A DNA stretch of 64,000 bases, taken from Porphyra umbilicalis (lineage: Eukaryota > Rhodophyta > Bangiophyceae > Bangiales > Bangiaceae). The notes beneath the pieces were generated by a model. It made no database searches. It saw only the letters and a list, made by a program, of their open reading frames with translations, and had not been told where the DNA came from. Numbering within the stretch: position 1 is the stretch's first letter; each line of letters opens with the position of its first letter. Location: the NCBI GenBank assembly GCA_002049455.2, contig KV919057.1, forward strand, positions 33,636 through 97,635, written 5' to 3'. Shown piece by piece: positions 45,933 to 56,829 of this stretch. Made by a program: the position numbers and the translations under genes.

Positions 45933-47364
45933 CAGACAGGGGGGGGGGAAGAAGGCCGGCTTTTGAAGGCCGGGGGTGGAGACGGGGACAAGGGGGGAGC
46001 GGTGACCAGAGCACACGGGCGCGCCGCCGGAGCTCGCGGGACGCCGGCGGCGTGTCGTTTGCAACAGGCGCGCGCGGGAGGCAAGAAGGAGAGAATCAGC
46101 ACGAGTGAGGCAGGGGGAGGGAAAGAAGCCGCCGGCGTCTCCCGCTCAGGCACGCCGGCGGCAAGCAAGTGATCAGTGTCGCGCAGGCGGTGGTTGAGCC
46201 AGAGGGCGGGAGGGCGGCGCGCCCCCGCAAGCTGCGCCAGTGCTCCATCGTGCCCGGGGTACCCTTCGTGCGCGCTGGACGAGGGCGTGGGCCAGGGCGC
46301 AGGCCCGCAGTGGGCCCGAAACACACGAGGTGTCTTTGAGGGCGCCCGAGGTGCGACACGAACCCCCGGGTGACGCCTCCCCAGCAGCAATGCACACCGC
46401 CTGCGGTGACCCGCGCGCCCTCCACCCACCCCCTGCCAATCCGCAGTGGTCACGGGGTGACCCCAAATGACCGGTTGGGCGGGAGGGGGGCACACAGGAC
46501 ACAGGAAGCAACACAATCTGATCACGGGCCGGCTGACCCCTCGCCGCATCGAATCCGCCTCCCATCTGAGTTTTTCTAAACAATCCCGCGAGCCAATTAC
46601 GAGGCTCCATACGACTACACACTTTTCAATATTTCCCCATGTCAAGCAAACAAATCGTGAGACTGGATGCGGGATCGGACCAGTTTTTTGGCGTCGGACC
46701 AGCAACACTGCCCCAATAGATTTTTGCACCAGCCCGCCTGTAGGGCCTGCCGACACCTGGTGCAACGAATGGCGTCGACCACCGTTGCTTCTGAAAGCAC
46801 CCGACAGGCGCTTCGGATGGACCGCGCGGTCCACGACTCGGGCTTGTCGCGACAGCGCATCGCATCACGCACCCGTTGAGGGAACCTCGACAAACGCCAG
46901 CACCTCTGTTGTGTCCCGTGAGACTCGGGTTTGAAACAAGTGTGCCAAGTTTTTCCCGCCGTGCTGACTCTGGACGCGTGGTGCGACCACTTCGTCCGAT
47001 GTTCACGATTCGTGTCTCTCTATTTCAGACGTGTGTGCCAAAAGTGTCTTTTATTGACGCGATTTGGAAGGTTCCACTGGGATCATTGACACTTTGTCTC
47101 TCGATCTCTGCCGCACGGCAGCCTTTTCGTCCGGTGTGTCTTGGCATCGAGACTGCTTCACGATATGCACGAATCTCGACCACTTGGGGACGAATGTTGC
47201 TGGGCGCACATCCCCCATCTTGCTTTCCCCATCTGGTGATCATGTAGCCTTCTTTTCCGGTAACTCCAGGAGGGCAGAGGGCCCTCTTGAATAAGAAAAA
47301 TGGGAGGCCGCTCACCGCCCTCCACGTAAGCAAACGTGGCATATTCCGTTTGGGGTTTCAGAAC

Positions 47365-47391
47365 TTGGGGGAGACGTTGTTGGGTGTGCTC
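47365..47391 (-). repeat. Right terminal inverted repeat of the Harbinger element
   Basis: TTGGGGGAGACGTTGTTGGG…, reverse complement of the left terminus with two or three mismatches; TTA follows at 47392-47394. Confidence 0.75.
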
Positions 47392-47394
47392 TTA

Positions 47395-48513
47395 TCACAT
47401 GAGCTCTGGCGTTGCAAACTTTTAACCCCAAGATCCTGAAAAAGACTGGCCCCAAGATCGGGGCTATCTGAGAGGTCCACAGAACTGCGCCCACAGGCGG
47501 GCACTAAGGCCAAGAACGCGTCGGGAAAGGCTCTTTCCATGGAGGCCAGTCCAGAATTTCCTCGTACTTCACCCCACCTGTCCCTGTGGAGTGATGTGTC
47601 AGTCCTTCAGAAAACGCGCATGTCTCATTTTTGGGACACGTATCATATCATTATTTTCTCGCCTATCCATGTTTAAGAAGTTGCGGAAATACTCGTACTA
47701 ATGAAGAAATGTTGGTGTTGAGTATACCCGAACGCTCCGAAATATGGCAGATGCGCACGCCCAGTTAAGCCGTCGCATACGGCTTTCCGCATTACAGCCG
47801 TCTACGAAAAAAAAAATGCGACGTGGCGAAATGTGAATGGGGCGTGGGGTCGCGGAGCGACCCCACACTCTGGCACACTGTGAGAGGGGGTGCGACCCCC
47901 CGCGATTGGGAGGCGATGTGGGGGGTTGAACGACCAATTGGTACCGCCCCTGTGTCCACGGCGGACGACGGCGTCGCGATTGCATTCGACACTGTCTGTC
48001 TGTGATCCTCGGATCAAGGTCGATCAACTGCCTGCCGCGCTTCGCGGCTCGGTTCTCTTCACCAGACTCCTATCGATCGAATCTGGCAACATCCACTTTT
48101 ACAGAGCGGTACGTCAACATACTGATCGCATTATTTCAATACGACTGGCGTGCCTATCGGCTGCACGCACGAGAGGCACAAGTCTGGCCGCCCCCTTCCG
48201 TGTCATATTTTTCCCAGTGTTTTTTCTCACTCGTACTCCATTCTACGCACGCTTCCTTCACGTGCATAATTATCCTCTGCCGGCGGTCCGCAGACAGTTA
48301 GGCACAGACGGCGGCAACCCACCAGACGTGACGATGGGCATCAAGCGAACGCTTCCAAGGTATGACCGGCAGCTTCTAATGATCACGCGAAAACGATGAA
48401 CCACGCTCACATGCCGACACCAGCGCCGTTGGTCGGGTCCCCCTTCATTTTGCACAGCATGGTCTGACACTGAAGGCCTTCTCTTTTGCTTTCTCGTGTC
48501 ATTGCTCCGTGTG
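47395..48513. other. No gene seen; upstream of the intact transposase
   Basis: AT-richer than the flanks. One palindrome, GTGGGGTCGC/GCGACCCCAC with a 3-nt loop, lies at 47844-47866; a related GCGACCCCCC word occurs upstream of the broken paralogue (near 7260), so it might be a shared promoter or terminal element. Confidence 0.4.
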
Positions 48514-51237
48514 ATGCCTTTGCTCCTGCGAAGTGTCTCCGGCCATGATTTGAGGCGTGCCTTTTCCAAAGAGATCTGGGCGTACCGCTGCACTGCATGC
48601 GCCCAGGTATTCCTGAAGCCCGGCGCAGGGCTGAAGGACTGGCGAAAAACAGCCGCAGGTCTCCTCAGCGGCCCCCTCTTTGATGCCGTCAACTCCCTGC
48701 CGGTGGTACATTGCAAGCAGCTGGCTGGTACGGACGGTCTGGGCGTGCCGCTGGGTGTCTGTGACCGCTGCTATTGCCGTGCGAAGCGGAAGAGGCGCAG
48801 CGGGGCAGAAGAAGAGGCGCCAGAGGGCGGCATCCCGACGCCTCCACTGAACAGGCCGCCTCCCCCGTTGAGCACAGCCCCCGGCGCCCCTGATGACCCG
48901 AGGCTATGTCACGCGCCTGCGCAGACTGACGTCACGACCGCTTCGGCCTGCCCTGAATGTCGGTTTTTTCGGGAGCGCATATCGCATCTCGAAAGGGCGG
49001 TAGATCGAGCCACACGGTGGGCTACTCTGGCGAGGAGCAAGGCGGCTGGCCTGCGCGTGCGGCTGCTGACAGCGCTCCTGCCTCGCGCCCCCTCTCGGGT
49101 CCGGCCACCGACCTGTGGCGATTTTCTGGTGGCGTGGCGCGACGGGGCATTATGGAATGACCGGGATGGTCCTGAGCTTCAGGCCATTGCTGCGATCATT
49201 TTGCTTCGTAGCACCCCACCAGACATTCGCCTCAGACATGCCAACGGTCAGGAGGTTGTGTACGCCCGCCAGATCACGGCTCGCAAGCCTATGGTCGGGA
49301 GGAGCCAGGGCTACAGACGCTTGGCCCACGGCGTACGGCTGCTGTCTGGAGCGGTTGGGGGACACGCTAGTGCGGCTGTGGCCGCTGGAGCGGTCAACGT
49401 CACCGTCACTGCGCCTAGCTGCCGCCGCGGCCGCGGGTCTGGCGCGCTGGTGCCCATCAGCGCTACGCCCGAGCAGCAGCTTGGGCTAATTGCGATGCAT
49501 GGGGTAAGCCTATCCGCTTTTAACGGTCTCCGCATGGGTCTGGGTGGCTCCCAAGTTGGTCTCGCCAGTCTTCCTGTCCTCCGAGAAGCTCACAAGCGAT
49601 TGGCGGGTCTGCCGTCCAAGGGGGTGTTCGTGACAGCATCTGGTGCTCATCTAATGAGCATCAAGGCCGCTGTACACGAGAAGCTCGAGGCCCTGTCGGT
49701 GTCTAATTCCTTTGTGGAGCGGCTTCTGCGGGACGAGCATCTACAGCCCGTCTCGCAGACTGTTGCTTATGAGGTTCCCCTCGCCGACGACCCGGGTTCC
49801 GGCGCCGCCGCCCCTCCTGCAAACGTCATGGACGTGCACCTGACGCTGGGGCTGGACAAGGGGGGCGATCCGAGCTCCGTGAAGATCGTAATGTGTGTCA
49901 TCAACCAGCGCAGGCCGCAGAAACTCGGCAACACTATCTTGGTAGCCGTCTGCCCCGCCAACAAGGACAGGTACGACGAGGTCGCCGAGATGCTCAGTGA
50001 GCATTTGGAGCAAGTAAGGGAGCTCGTGCGCGAGGGTGTGGTTGTCGGCGGAGTGCGGCGTGCGGTGCGCCTGTTCCTCTCTGGCGACTATGAGGCACTC
50101 TGTACGGTGCACGGGCACAAGGGCCCGAGCGCCACCATGCCCTGCCTGAACTGTCTCAGCACAAGGGCCCCGAGCGCTACACATGCTGATCTGGACACCC
50201 TCTACGGCACGCTGCAGGACGTTGACCGGCCCACGCCTTTGCACCCCCGCTCCGCCTCCCACCTGGTGCGGATGGTTGCCGCCGGCGCGCCCGGAGCGTC
50301 ACCAGGGCAGCGGATTGCCGACCTGTCGCAGACCGGCCACCGGTCGATTGATCGACCCCCGCTCTTCACGATTGATCCTAGGCAGATTGTGCCCATTCCC
50401 TTACACCTACTACTGGGAATTACACTACGGCTGCTGCGATTGGCTGTGGAGATCGTGATCTCGTGCCGCGGCAGCAACGATGGGCAGACTTTTGCCTACG
50501 AGCTGGCCGAGACGCTTCGCCGCGTTGTGCGTGTGCGTCCAGCCCCCTACCATGGTGGTGTATTCATTGGGCGTGATTGCCACACCATTGCGCAGGGGTG
50601 CGACGCCATTTGCCGCACCCTCCTCGGTTTGACCCCTGAGTACCACCACCAAGCGTACAAGCGCCTGTGGTTGCTTTGGGGCAGGCTGGGGAGGACCCTG
50701 AATAGGGCCGCGGAAGTGGACGCGGGTGAGGTTCGGCAGTTCCGCTCCGGTGCGCGCGCGTTCGTGCGGCTCATAAAGCGCAGCTTCCCATGGGTGTCTG
50801 TCTCCCCAAAGCTCCACATTCTTTTGCATCACGCCCCCGCATTCTTGGAACGCTTTGGAAGCGTGGGCCTGTATGGAGAGCAGGCGGTGGAATCCTGGCA
50901 TGGCTTTTTTAATCAAAATGCAGACAAGTACACTGCTGAGACGGCAGTGGGGTCATGTGCCAACCTGATCCGGGCGATGGCCGTGGCCCGGGAGGCCAGC
51001 GACTCCCACCTGGTGAGGGCTACTGGGAGAATTCCGGCGAAGGAGGGCGCGAGGAGGGCGCGAAAGAGCGGAGACAAGAGAAAGAGAGAGAACAAGGGCG
51101 GGGGTAGCGAGCCGGAGTGCCGGGCCACCGCCGACAAAGCGATCGGGGAGGGGCGCAAGTGGGCCAAATCGCTGTTCAAGGAGGGCGACCGCACTATCGA
51201 TACCTTTTTGGCGCGCATGGCGTCTGGGGGGGATTGA
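48514..51237 (+). CDS. DDE-type transposase of an unplaced superfamily, uninterrupted
   Basis: 908 residues from ATG 48514 (MPLLLRSVSGHDLRRAF; the frame opens at a GTG at 48496) to TGA 51237. N-terminal zinc-ribbon-like part: YRCTAC, VVHC and CDRCYC (residues about 25-90). A CPEC plus heptad-like stretch follows (about 150-190). The core holds LGLDKGGDPSSVKI (first Asp), LSGDYEALCTVHGHKG with MPCLNC (second Asp, HG and C-x2-C) and LYGEQAVESWHGFFN (Glu near residue 795), consistent with a DDE nuclease with an inserted zinc site. The C-terminal region is Lys/Arg-rich. Full-length similarity to 7714-10418 shows a repeated family. The 'GDYE-LC----G--G----PC--C' motif is shared with a widespread eukaryotic transposase group that I cannot name with certainty. 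No inverted termini were found here. Confidence 0.7.
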   Translation: MPLLLRSVSGHDLRRAFSKEIWAYRCTACAQVFLKPGAGLKDWRKTAAGLLSGPLFDAVNSLPVVHCKQLAGTDGLGVPLGVCDRCYCRAKRKRRSGAEEEAPEGGIPTPPLNRPPPPLSTAPGAPDDPRLCHAPAQTDVTTASACPECRFFRERISHLERAVDRATRWATLARSKAAGLRVRLLTALLPRAPSRVRPPTCGDFLVAWRDGALWNDRDGPELQAIAAIILLRSTPPDIRLRHANGQEVVYARQITARKPMVGRSQGYRRLAHGVRLLSGAVGGHASAAVAAGAVNVTVTAPSCRRGRGSGALVPISATPEQQLGLIAMHGVSLSAFNGLRMGLGGSQVGLASLPVLREAHKRLAGLPSKGVFVTASGAHLMSIKAAVHEKLEALSVSNSFVERLLRDEHLQPVSQTVAYEVPLADDPGSGAAAPPANVMDVHLTLGLDKGGDPSSVKIVMCVINQRRPQKLGNTILVAVCPANKDRYDEVAEMLSEHLEQVRELVREGVVVGGVRRAVRLFLSGDYEALCTVHGHKGPSATMPCLNCLSTRAPSATHADLDTLYGTLQDVDRPTPLHPRSASHLVRMVAAGAPGASPGQRIADLSQTGHRSIDRPPLFTIDPRQIVPIPLHLLLGITLRLLRLAVEIVISCRGSNDGQTFAYELAETLRRVVRVRPAPYHGGVFIGRDCHTIAQGCDAICRTLLGLTPEYHHQAYKRLWLLWGRLGRTLNRAAEVDAGEVRQFRSGARAFVRLIKRSFPWVSVSPKLHILLHHAPAFLERFGSVGLYGEQAVESWHGFFNQNADKYTAETAVGSCANLIRAMAVAREASDSHLVRATGRIPAKEGARRARKSGDKRKRENKGGGSEPECRATADKAIGEGRKWAKSLFKEGDRTIDTFLARMASGGD

Positions 51238-51350
51238 TATCAGAGGGCGCGTCTGGGGGGGATTGATAAGATGGGCCGCGTCTGGGGGATTGAACTGATG
51301 GGCCGCGTGTGGGGGGGATTGATAAAGGTGGGTCGTGTCTGGGTGGGTAT
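51217..51350 (+). repeat. About 28-bp minisatellite overlapping the transposase stop codon
   Basis: Four to five imperfect units GCGTCTGGGGGGGATTGA plus about ten bases. The first unit supplies the TGA stop of the transposase. Confidence 0.75.
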
Positions 51351-53599
51351 GTCAAGGATGGGCAGCTCGCGAGATTTTTCGCCCTTGCGGGAGCCCGACG
51401 CGTCCCCCCCCCGATTCCCCGCGGCCTCACCACCTCGTCTCAACCTGCTTGCCGGCTGCATCGCCCTCGCATCGCCCCAAAACGCCCTCGCATCGCCCCA
51501 AAACTCGCTTCCGGGCATGGACAACGACCTGTACAGCCACTAGTCTCGCTGCACCCAGCCCCCCCGCCACTGAGCCGCGCCCACCGAGCCGACCTCACGT
51601 GGGCACAAGCGTTGCGACTTTTATGCTGAGGTGTCGCTCACAGCACCCAGCCAGCACCCCCCCCCCCGCCCTCCGACTCATCAGGCTGCGCGCGCTCAAC
51701 CCCGCAACACAGCCCCCCCCCCCCTGCCCTCTTCTCACGCGCTCTCGCAGCTTCCTGTTTGCAAGGAAGTACCCCCCCCGTCACCATCCCCCCCCCGTCC
51801 GTGTCCACATACCACCCTGCCTCACAAACGCCGGACCGACATTGAGGGAGTGCCAGGGACCGAGCCCCGCCGGTGCCACCAGCGCGCCCCGCTTAGCGAC
51901 GAGCCGACGACATCGTCCTTGTCACCGGCCAAAGCAGGAATCTCCACCCCTGACATGGCGTTGCCATGCATGCCCGACATTGCCGTCGGTTCGTGGAACA
52001 TCCAGACATGAGCGTGGACGCGCAGGTTGGTGTAATCGATGACATCTCAGCGCCCCGCCCAGCGACGGGCATGCCTGCCCGATGCCACGTCGCGGTGACC
52101 CCTTGTCCCTCCCCCCCCCCCCCCCGTCCCCTGCCCCGCACGAGGAGCACCGAAAGACCAGAAAAAGAGGCCGGGGTCACGGCGCGGCACTCCTTGGTAT
52201 GGACCGACGTGGCCATCTCCGCAGCAGGGCAGGGGGAGATGCGAGCAAATGCCCCGTACATCAGCGGCGGCAGGGACGCACAAGACAGGGATGGAAGGCA
52301 CGTCCAGGAATGTGAACGCGCCCGCGCCCACGAGAGGTTGAGGGGCACGTCGGGCGAGGGGTGTGCGACGGGATGGCGGGGGACGGTGGGGCCGGCGGCG
52401 GCGACGGAGGCGGCCGCGCAATGGTGCCTGAGATTGTTGCAGACGAGCGTACGTGTCCCATGTGCAGGGGGGTAGTTGGGAATATGCGGGGGGGGGGTGT
52501 GCCTGCGGGTACCATAGAAACGAGGAGGAGAAAAAGACGAGAGGAGCGGCGACCTGGCTACGACACGGCTGTGCCGTAGTGTCCAAGACGCGTCTGTCTG
52601 GGCGGCGAGCCATCCGCCATGTCTGAGGACAGGTAGTTGCCGCATGAAACTTCCATGTCTGTTGTTGACATGACAATATGCCACGTCTCGAGGCGGCCCC
52701 CCAGAACAGGTCTTCAGCAGTGGTGGATTGTGGAATCTTTGAAAGCACCCGCCATAGAGCCACTCGGCGCGGAAATGTCCTGACATCAGCTACTTCAGCC
52801 AATGAACGAGGTAAATTTATCGCGGTAGCCAACCAGAGGACGTCATTTGCCTATGCGACAAACCACCCACTGCTAACTGGGCGTGTGCGTAGGCCCCTGG
52901 TGAGGGTCTGTCTTAACCACGCGTGCACGGGCGTGCACAAGTGCGTGCTAGCCAATGGGAACGCGACGTTCCAATCAAGCCCCAATCACGTCGACCAGTT
53001 TGGAAATTATTGGAGTGATCGGGTGACCCGCGCACGAACGGACTTACCGTCCGAAACGGCCCGAAACGGGCCGATTCGGGCCGATCCGCTCCGAGCACGT
53101 TCACGTGTGCGAGATTTTTGAAAAATCTCGCACACGTAAACTTTCTCGGAAAGGAAATAGCCTGTTGGGCGGCCCTGCATCTGACACGAATGATTGGACG
53201 AGAGCTCTCTTCGGATCATGTCGTGCGGCCACGCGACTGCGATGAGGCGAATCCTCATCGGCGGGGCCCGCTTGCGTGGTTGCGGCAGGCGCGTTGTGTC
53301 CGAAATTTCGTTGCGATCGCTGTGAGATGCGATCTGCCCACTCCAGATGCCGCGTTTCATACAATCTAATCACGACAGTTTTGGTGCCCGTCAAGACAGC
53401 GGTTGTCGAATCACGCGTGCTCGACGGACTTCTATCCATATTCGGACCCAATCACGTGCACGTGCTCGCGCCGTGAAGACACAGCCTGAAGGCGCACACA
53501 CAAAGCTGGGGTGTCTATTCAACAGAAGGTTTTTGCGTGACGACAGCCTGTCACTAACAAGTGCCGTCCGTTATGGCCGCACCAAGCCCGTGGCGGCGA
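51351..53599. other. No gene recognised; contains a perfect 17-bp palindrome
   Basis: Several overlapping GC/C-run frames on both strands, none with family features. At 53104-53138 the arms ACGTGTGCGAGATTTTT and its exact complement are separated by one base. Confidence 0.45.
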
Positions 53600-54488
53600 G
53601 GTAGGGTCGCACGTCTGCGGGGGGGCCGTGCCCCAAGATTTGGCCCTGTTTCATACTGCGCAACCGTAGGTGGTGGAACAGGTGGAACGGGCGAAGAGCA
53701 GAGGTCCGCAGAGGAGGAACACCAGACAACTTAGACGAGAGACCGTGGTTAGCAGCTGGAACCAACCCCGGCGGATGCACCGTGCCCACAACCTGGACCG
53801 GCGAGCGTGCGAAGAGGTTGACGCGACTGCAATAGCGTGGAACAGGTGTCAACGAGGGCGCTGATAGATGCTTGCCCCCAACATACACATAAACGTAGTC
53901 GGCATAGTCGAGCTCGGACAGAAGGTGAGTCACCCTGTACTCGGGCAGTGTACAGCAAGAGAAGGTCAGGGCCACAGGGAGCAAACAGAAAAAGAACCCG
54001 TGTGCGAGTCAGCACAGGTGCGCAAGGGGAGACAAGCGCAGCCACCCAGAGCAGCAAAAGGGCGGCTCTGGGTGGTTCCTTGATCGCCAGACAAAACTAC
54101 ATGACACAAAAGCGAAGACAATAAACACAAACGGGACGGCACGATGAGGGAGCTGTGCGTGCCGAATAAAAGACACCGCAACGGCGGTAGTCCGCCGCCA
54201 AAGGCGGCCGACTCAGTAGCCGCGCAGCAACACGGTGGTGTTACGCCGAACCCCAAAGGGCCCGCTGCTGTGGCACCCATTTTGAGCCAACACCGCGGGT
54301 GTGCGGCGGGGCCCCCGGTTGCCCAGGGGCTCACCCGGCACGAATGCAACCGCGGGCAGCCTTCGAAAGGTGCGGGACGACGGATCACGCACGTCGGGTA
54401 GGAGGGAGAGCGGGTTGGGGGAGCAGAGGACGAGCCCCAGCGCCATTACCCCCATCTCCCTCTCCGAGCGCGTGCCCCCGACGCCAGA
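53600..54488. other. No gene recognised; may hold the last exon(s) of the ABC gene
   Basis: Short frames only. The ABC ATPase to the right probably splices into this stretch, but I could not find the continuing exon. Confidence 0.3.
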
Positions 54489-55304
54489 TCAAATCTCCCC
54501 CCCCTCCTCTCTCTCGCCCCTCACCCAAGAAAGCAACATCCCCCTAGACAGATGCACAGCCAGGCGCCCAACGTACCACAACACGGGTATGTTCCGCGCG
54601 ACCGCCACCCCCCGCACCGTCTGGACGAGCGCTGCCCCCCCCCCGGCGTCCAACGCCGCCGTCACCTCGTCCAACAGTAGGCACCCTGGCCCCGACACAA
54701 GCACCGCCGCCACGGCCACGCGCGCGCGTTCGCCCCCCGACAGTTCGTCGCTGCCGCGCAGCGCCCACCCCGGCCCAGTCAAGCCCACCTCTGCCAACGC
54801 CGCCGCGACGGTGGCCTGCATGGCATCGACCGACAGGTCCGCCCCCGCCGCGCCGACCCCGAGCGCCACGTCCGCACCGACGGCGGGGAGGATCGTCTGC
54901 ACGTGGGCGGCTTGGGCGACAAAGCCGGCGGGCGCCGGCACCGTCACGGCCCCGTCGGCTGGCAACAAGAAGCGGCACAGGACGCGGAGGAGCGTCGATT
55001 TGCCACACCCGCCGGGGCCGACGAGCATCGTCACGGCGCCGGGAGGGCAGGAGAGGGACACGTCGCGCAGCTGGTAGCGGGCGGTGCCCTCGAGGCGGAC
55101 GCTTAGGTGGGTGGCGCTGATCGAGGTGGGGGTGGGGGGGGAGGGGGGGGGGGGAGAGGGGAGGCGCGTCGGAGCGGCAATGGGGGGCATGGCGCGCCCG
55201 CCGGTGGGTCGCCGGGGAGGGAAGGGGGCGACGACGCTCGGCCCGCAGGCCGACTCCACGGCGGTCGCAGGGGGGGGATGGGGGAACAGAAAGGGGGGGG
55301 ACAA
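54489..55304 (-). CDS. ABC transporter ATPase, ABCI11/NAP14-like (ECF/CbiO type)
   Basis: 271 codons from ATG 55304; an alternative ATG is at 55190. The first 60 residues are Pro/Ser/Ala-rich without acidic clusters, compatible with a plastid transit peptide. Then [17 protein letters not shown] and Walker [10 protein letters not shown] (about 96-104), a Q-loop, [18 protein letters not shown] (the 'MPTVEADVAFGLG' place of plant ABCI11 and bacterial CbiO/EcfA), signature [12 protein letters not shown] (188-199), Walker [13 protein letters not shown]. The frame then reads PVLWYVGRL where the family has the switch His (WVTHRL). A strong splice donor GTACGT begins at 54576 in exactly this codon, so the last 30 residues are probably intron and the true last exon lies further left. 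The known family members serve metal or cofactor transport in plastid membranes. Probably a host gene. Confidence 0.7.
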   Translation of the reverse strand: MSPPFLFPHPPPATAVESACGPSVVAPFPPRRPTGGRAMPPIAAPTRLPSPPPPSPPTPTSISATHLSVRLEGTARYQLRDVSLSCPPGAVTMLVGPGGCGKSTLLRVLCRFLLPADGAVTVPAPAGFVAQAAHVQTILPAVGADVALGVGAAGADLSVDAMQATVAAALAEVGLTGPGWALRGSDELSGGERARVAVAAVLVSGPGCLLLDEVTAALDAGGGAALVQTVRGVAVARNIPVLWYVGRLAVHLSRGMLLSWVRGEREEGGEI

Positions 55305-56296
55305 AGCTCAGGACGCACCCATCGTGGCGGGGATCACGGGGCATGAGAGCGTCGGGGGCTTTGGGGGGAGGAGAAGGGATTGGCGATGCAGCCGATACTG
55401 CTGTCCGTCACGACGCCAGCGGTAGTCAAGGAGACGCGGGGGACTGACGACGACGATGCCTCGTCGTGGGCGCGGGTGGTTTTGGATCCCCACCATCCAG
55501 GTTCGATCACACGGACGAGCCGACAATGGTTGAGCCAGTATGCAAGAAATTCTTCTATTTACATGGACTGGTTCCAGGACTGGATCCAGACTATGGGGCA
55601 CCCCGGGTGCCACTCTGCCCGCTTCGCGCCGCGCCTCGCCGTAGCTTGCACAGATGTGGCAGCGCGGCCGCGTTCGGCGTCAACACCACACGCCCAGTAC
55701 GGTAGCTCTCGGCGGAAGGCCTGGCGGAGCTCCCAGTGTCTGCGCAAACACATTGAGCTGTTTCGTGCCCCCCGGTGAGTGGCGGTGTTGGGAACCGTAA
55801 CAACAAGCGCATCCCGCGTGTTTCCATGACCATGCCAATGCCCGAGCCTGCCCGCACGGGCGGCCGCGCGGCGGCGGCGCCACTGGCAACGGGCCGCCGC
55901 CCCAATGCGGCCCGCCCCCACCCCGTGGCGGCCGCTGCTTCACCGCGGCGCCGGCTCGTGGGCAGTGGCGGCGGAGCCGCCTGCCAACCTACGGCCGCCG
56001 CCATCGCCGCGCCGCGGTCGGGGTGCGCCCCTTGTGTGTGCCACGTCGCGGCCCGAACCAGCGGCACCTCCGAGCCCGCTCCCTGGGCAGCGGCGGCGAC
56101 GCGGACGCGGGGTGGTGCAGGGTGGCCACCCGGACGGCGCGGGAGCGCGGGCACACGGTGACGCGGCGCCTCGCGAGGGGGTTTGCGGCGCGCACCGCCG
56201 ACGGCGGAGCGCCCGGGTGTGGCATAGTCGCTGCGCGTGGCGGCGGCCCGCAGGTCCGCGAAGGCCGTGCCGCCGAGGGGTGGCTGCTCGGGCTTG
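55305..56296. other. Intergenic region between ABC ATPase and F-box genes
   Basis: A plus-strand frame of 132 codons (55380-55778) and several minus-strand GC frames are present; none shows a family feature. Promoter of the ABC gene should lie at its left end. Confidence 0.35.
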
Positions 56297-56784
56297 TCAG
56301 AGCTCCCCCGTGCGTTGGGGCGTGTTGGGCAACCGCCCGGCGGGGTGGCACATGGCTTGAACGAGGTTGGGGGCGGGGGCACCTACAGCGCCCGGCGTAA
56401 CGGCCAAGGCCACCACGCACAAGCGCGCGAGACGCCGCCCCGCCGCGCGGCGGCCGCCGAGGAGCGCCACCACCGGCGCGACCGCCGCGGGCGCCTCGTC
56501 GGTCGGCGGCGGCGGGGGCGCCCGCGGGACGCGCGTCAGGTGCACGCCCGCCACGTCGGCGCCGAGGAGCAGCGGCGGCAGCGGGTGGGGGGGGGGGAAG
56601 GGGATGCTTACCGTTGCCGACGGCGCGCCGAGGACGCCCCGACACGCGGTCCGCAGGCGGCGGCAAACGGCGCCGAGGCGGACGAGCGCCCGCAACTCAC
56701 GGCGGTGGATGCAGACGGCGGTGGCCGCGGCGGCGGCGGCGGCGGCGGCGGCAGCGCCGCCGCCGCCGCCGCCGCCGCCGCGGC

Positions 56785-56829
<45 letters not shown>

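Larger units (their letters stand above)
38753..47391 (+). mobile_element. PIF/Harbinger DNA transposon, 8.6 kb
   Basis: Left terminus 38754-38780 (GAGCACACCAAACAACGTCT…) and right terminus 47365-47391 are inverted repeats of about 27 bp with two or three mismatches. TTA stands at 38750-38752 and 47392-47394, the 3-bp target typical of PIF/Harbinger. It carries the two genes expected of an autonomous element, a DDE transposase (39527-41619, plus) and a NAM/Myb-like protein (42650-45932, minus), facing each other. Several GC-rich minisatellites expand it beyond the usual length. Confidence 0.75.

Noticed and set aside
51950-52020. GSWNIQT resembling the start of an apurinic endonuclease domain of LINEs
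   Set aside because: A stop follows at once and no downstream endonuclease or RT motif is present in any frame.
53571-53984. A 137-codon minus-strand frame as the last exon of the ABC gene
   Set aside because: It lacks the expected switch-histidine segment and no acceptor joins the frame.
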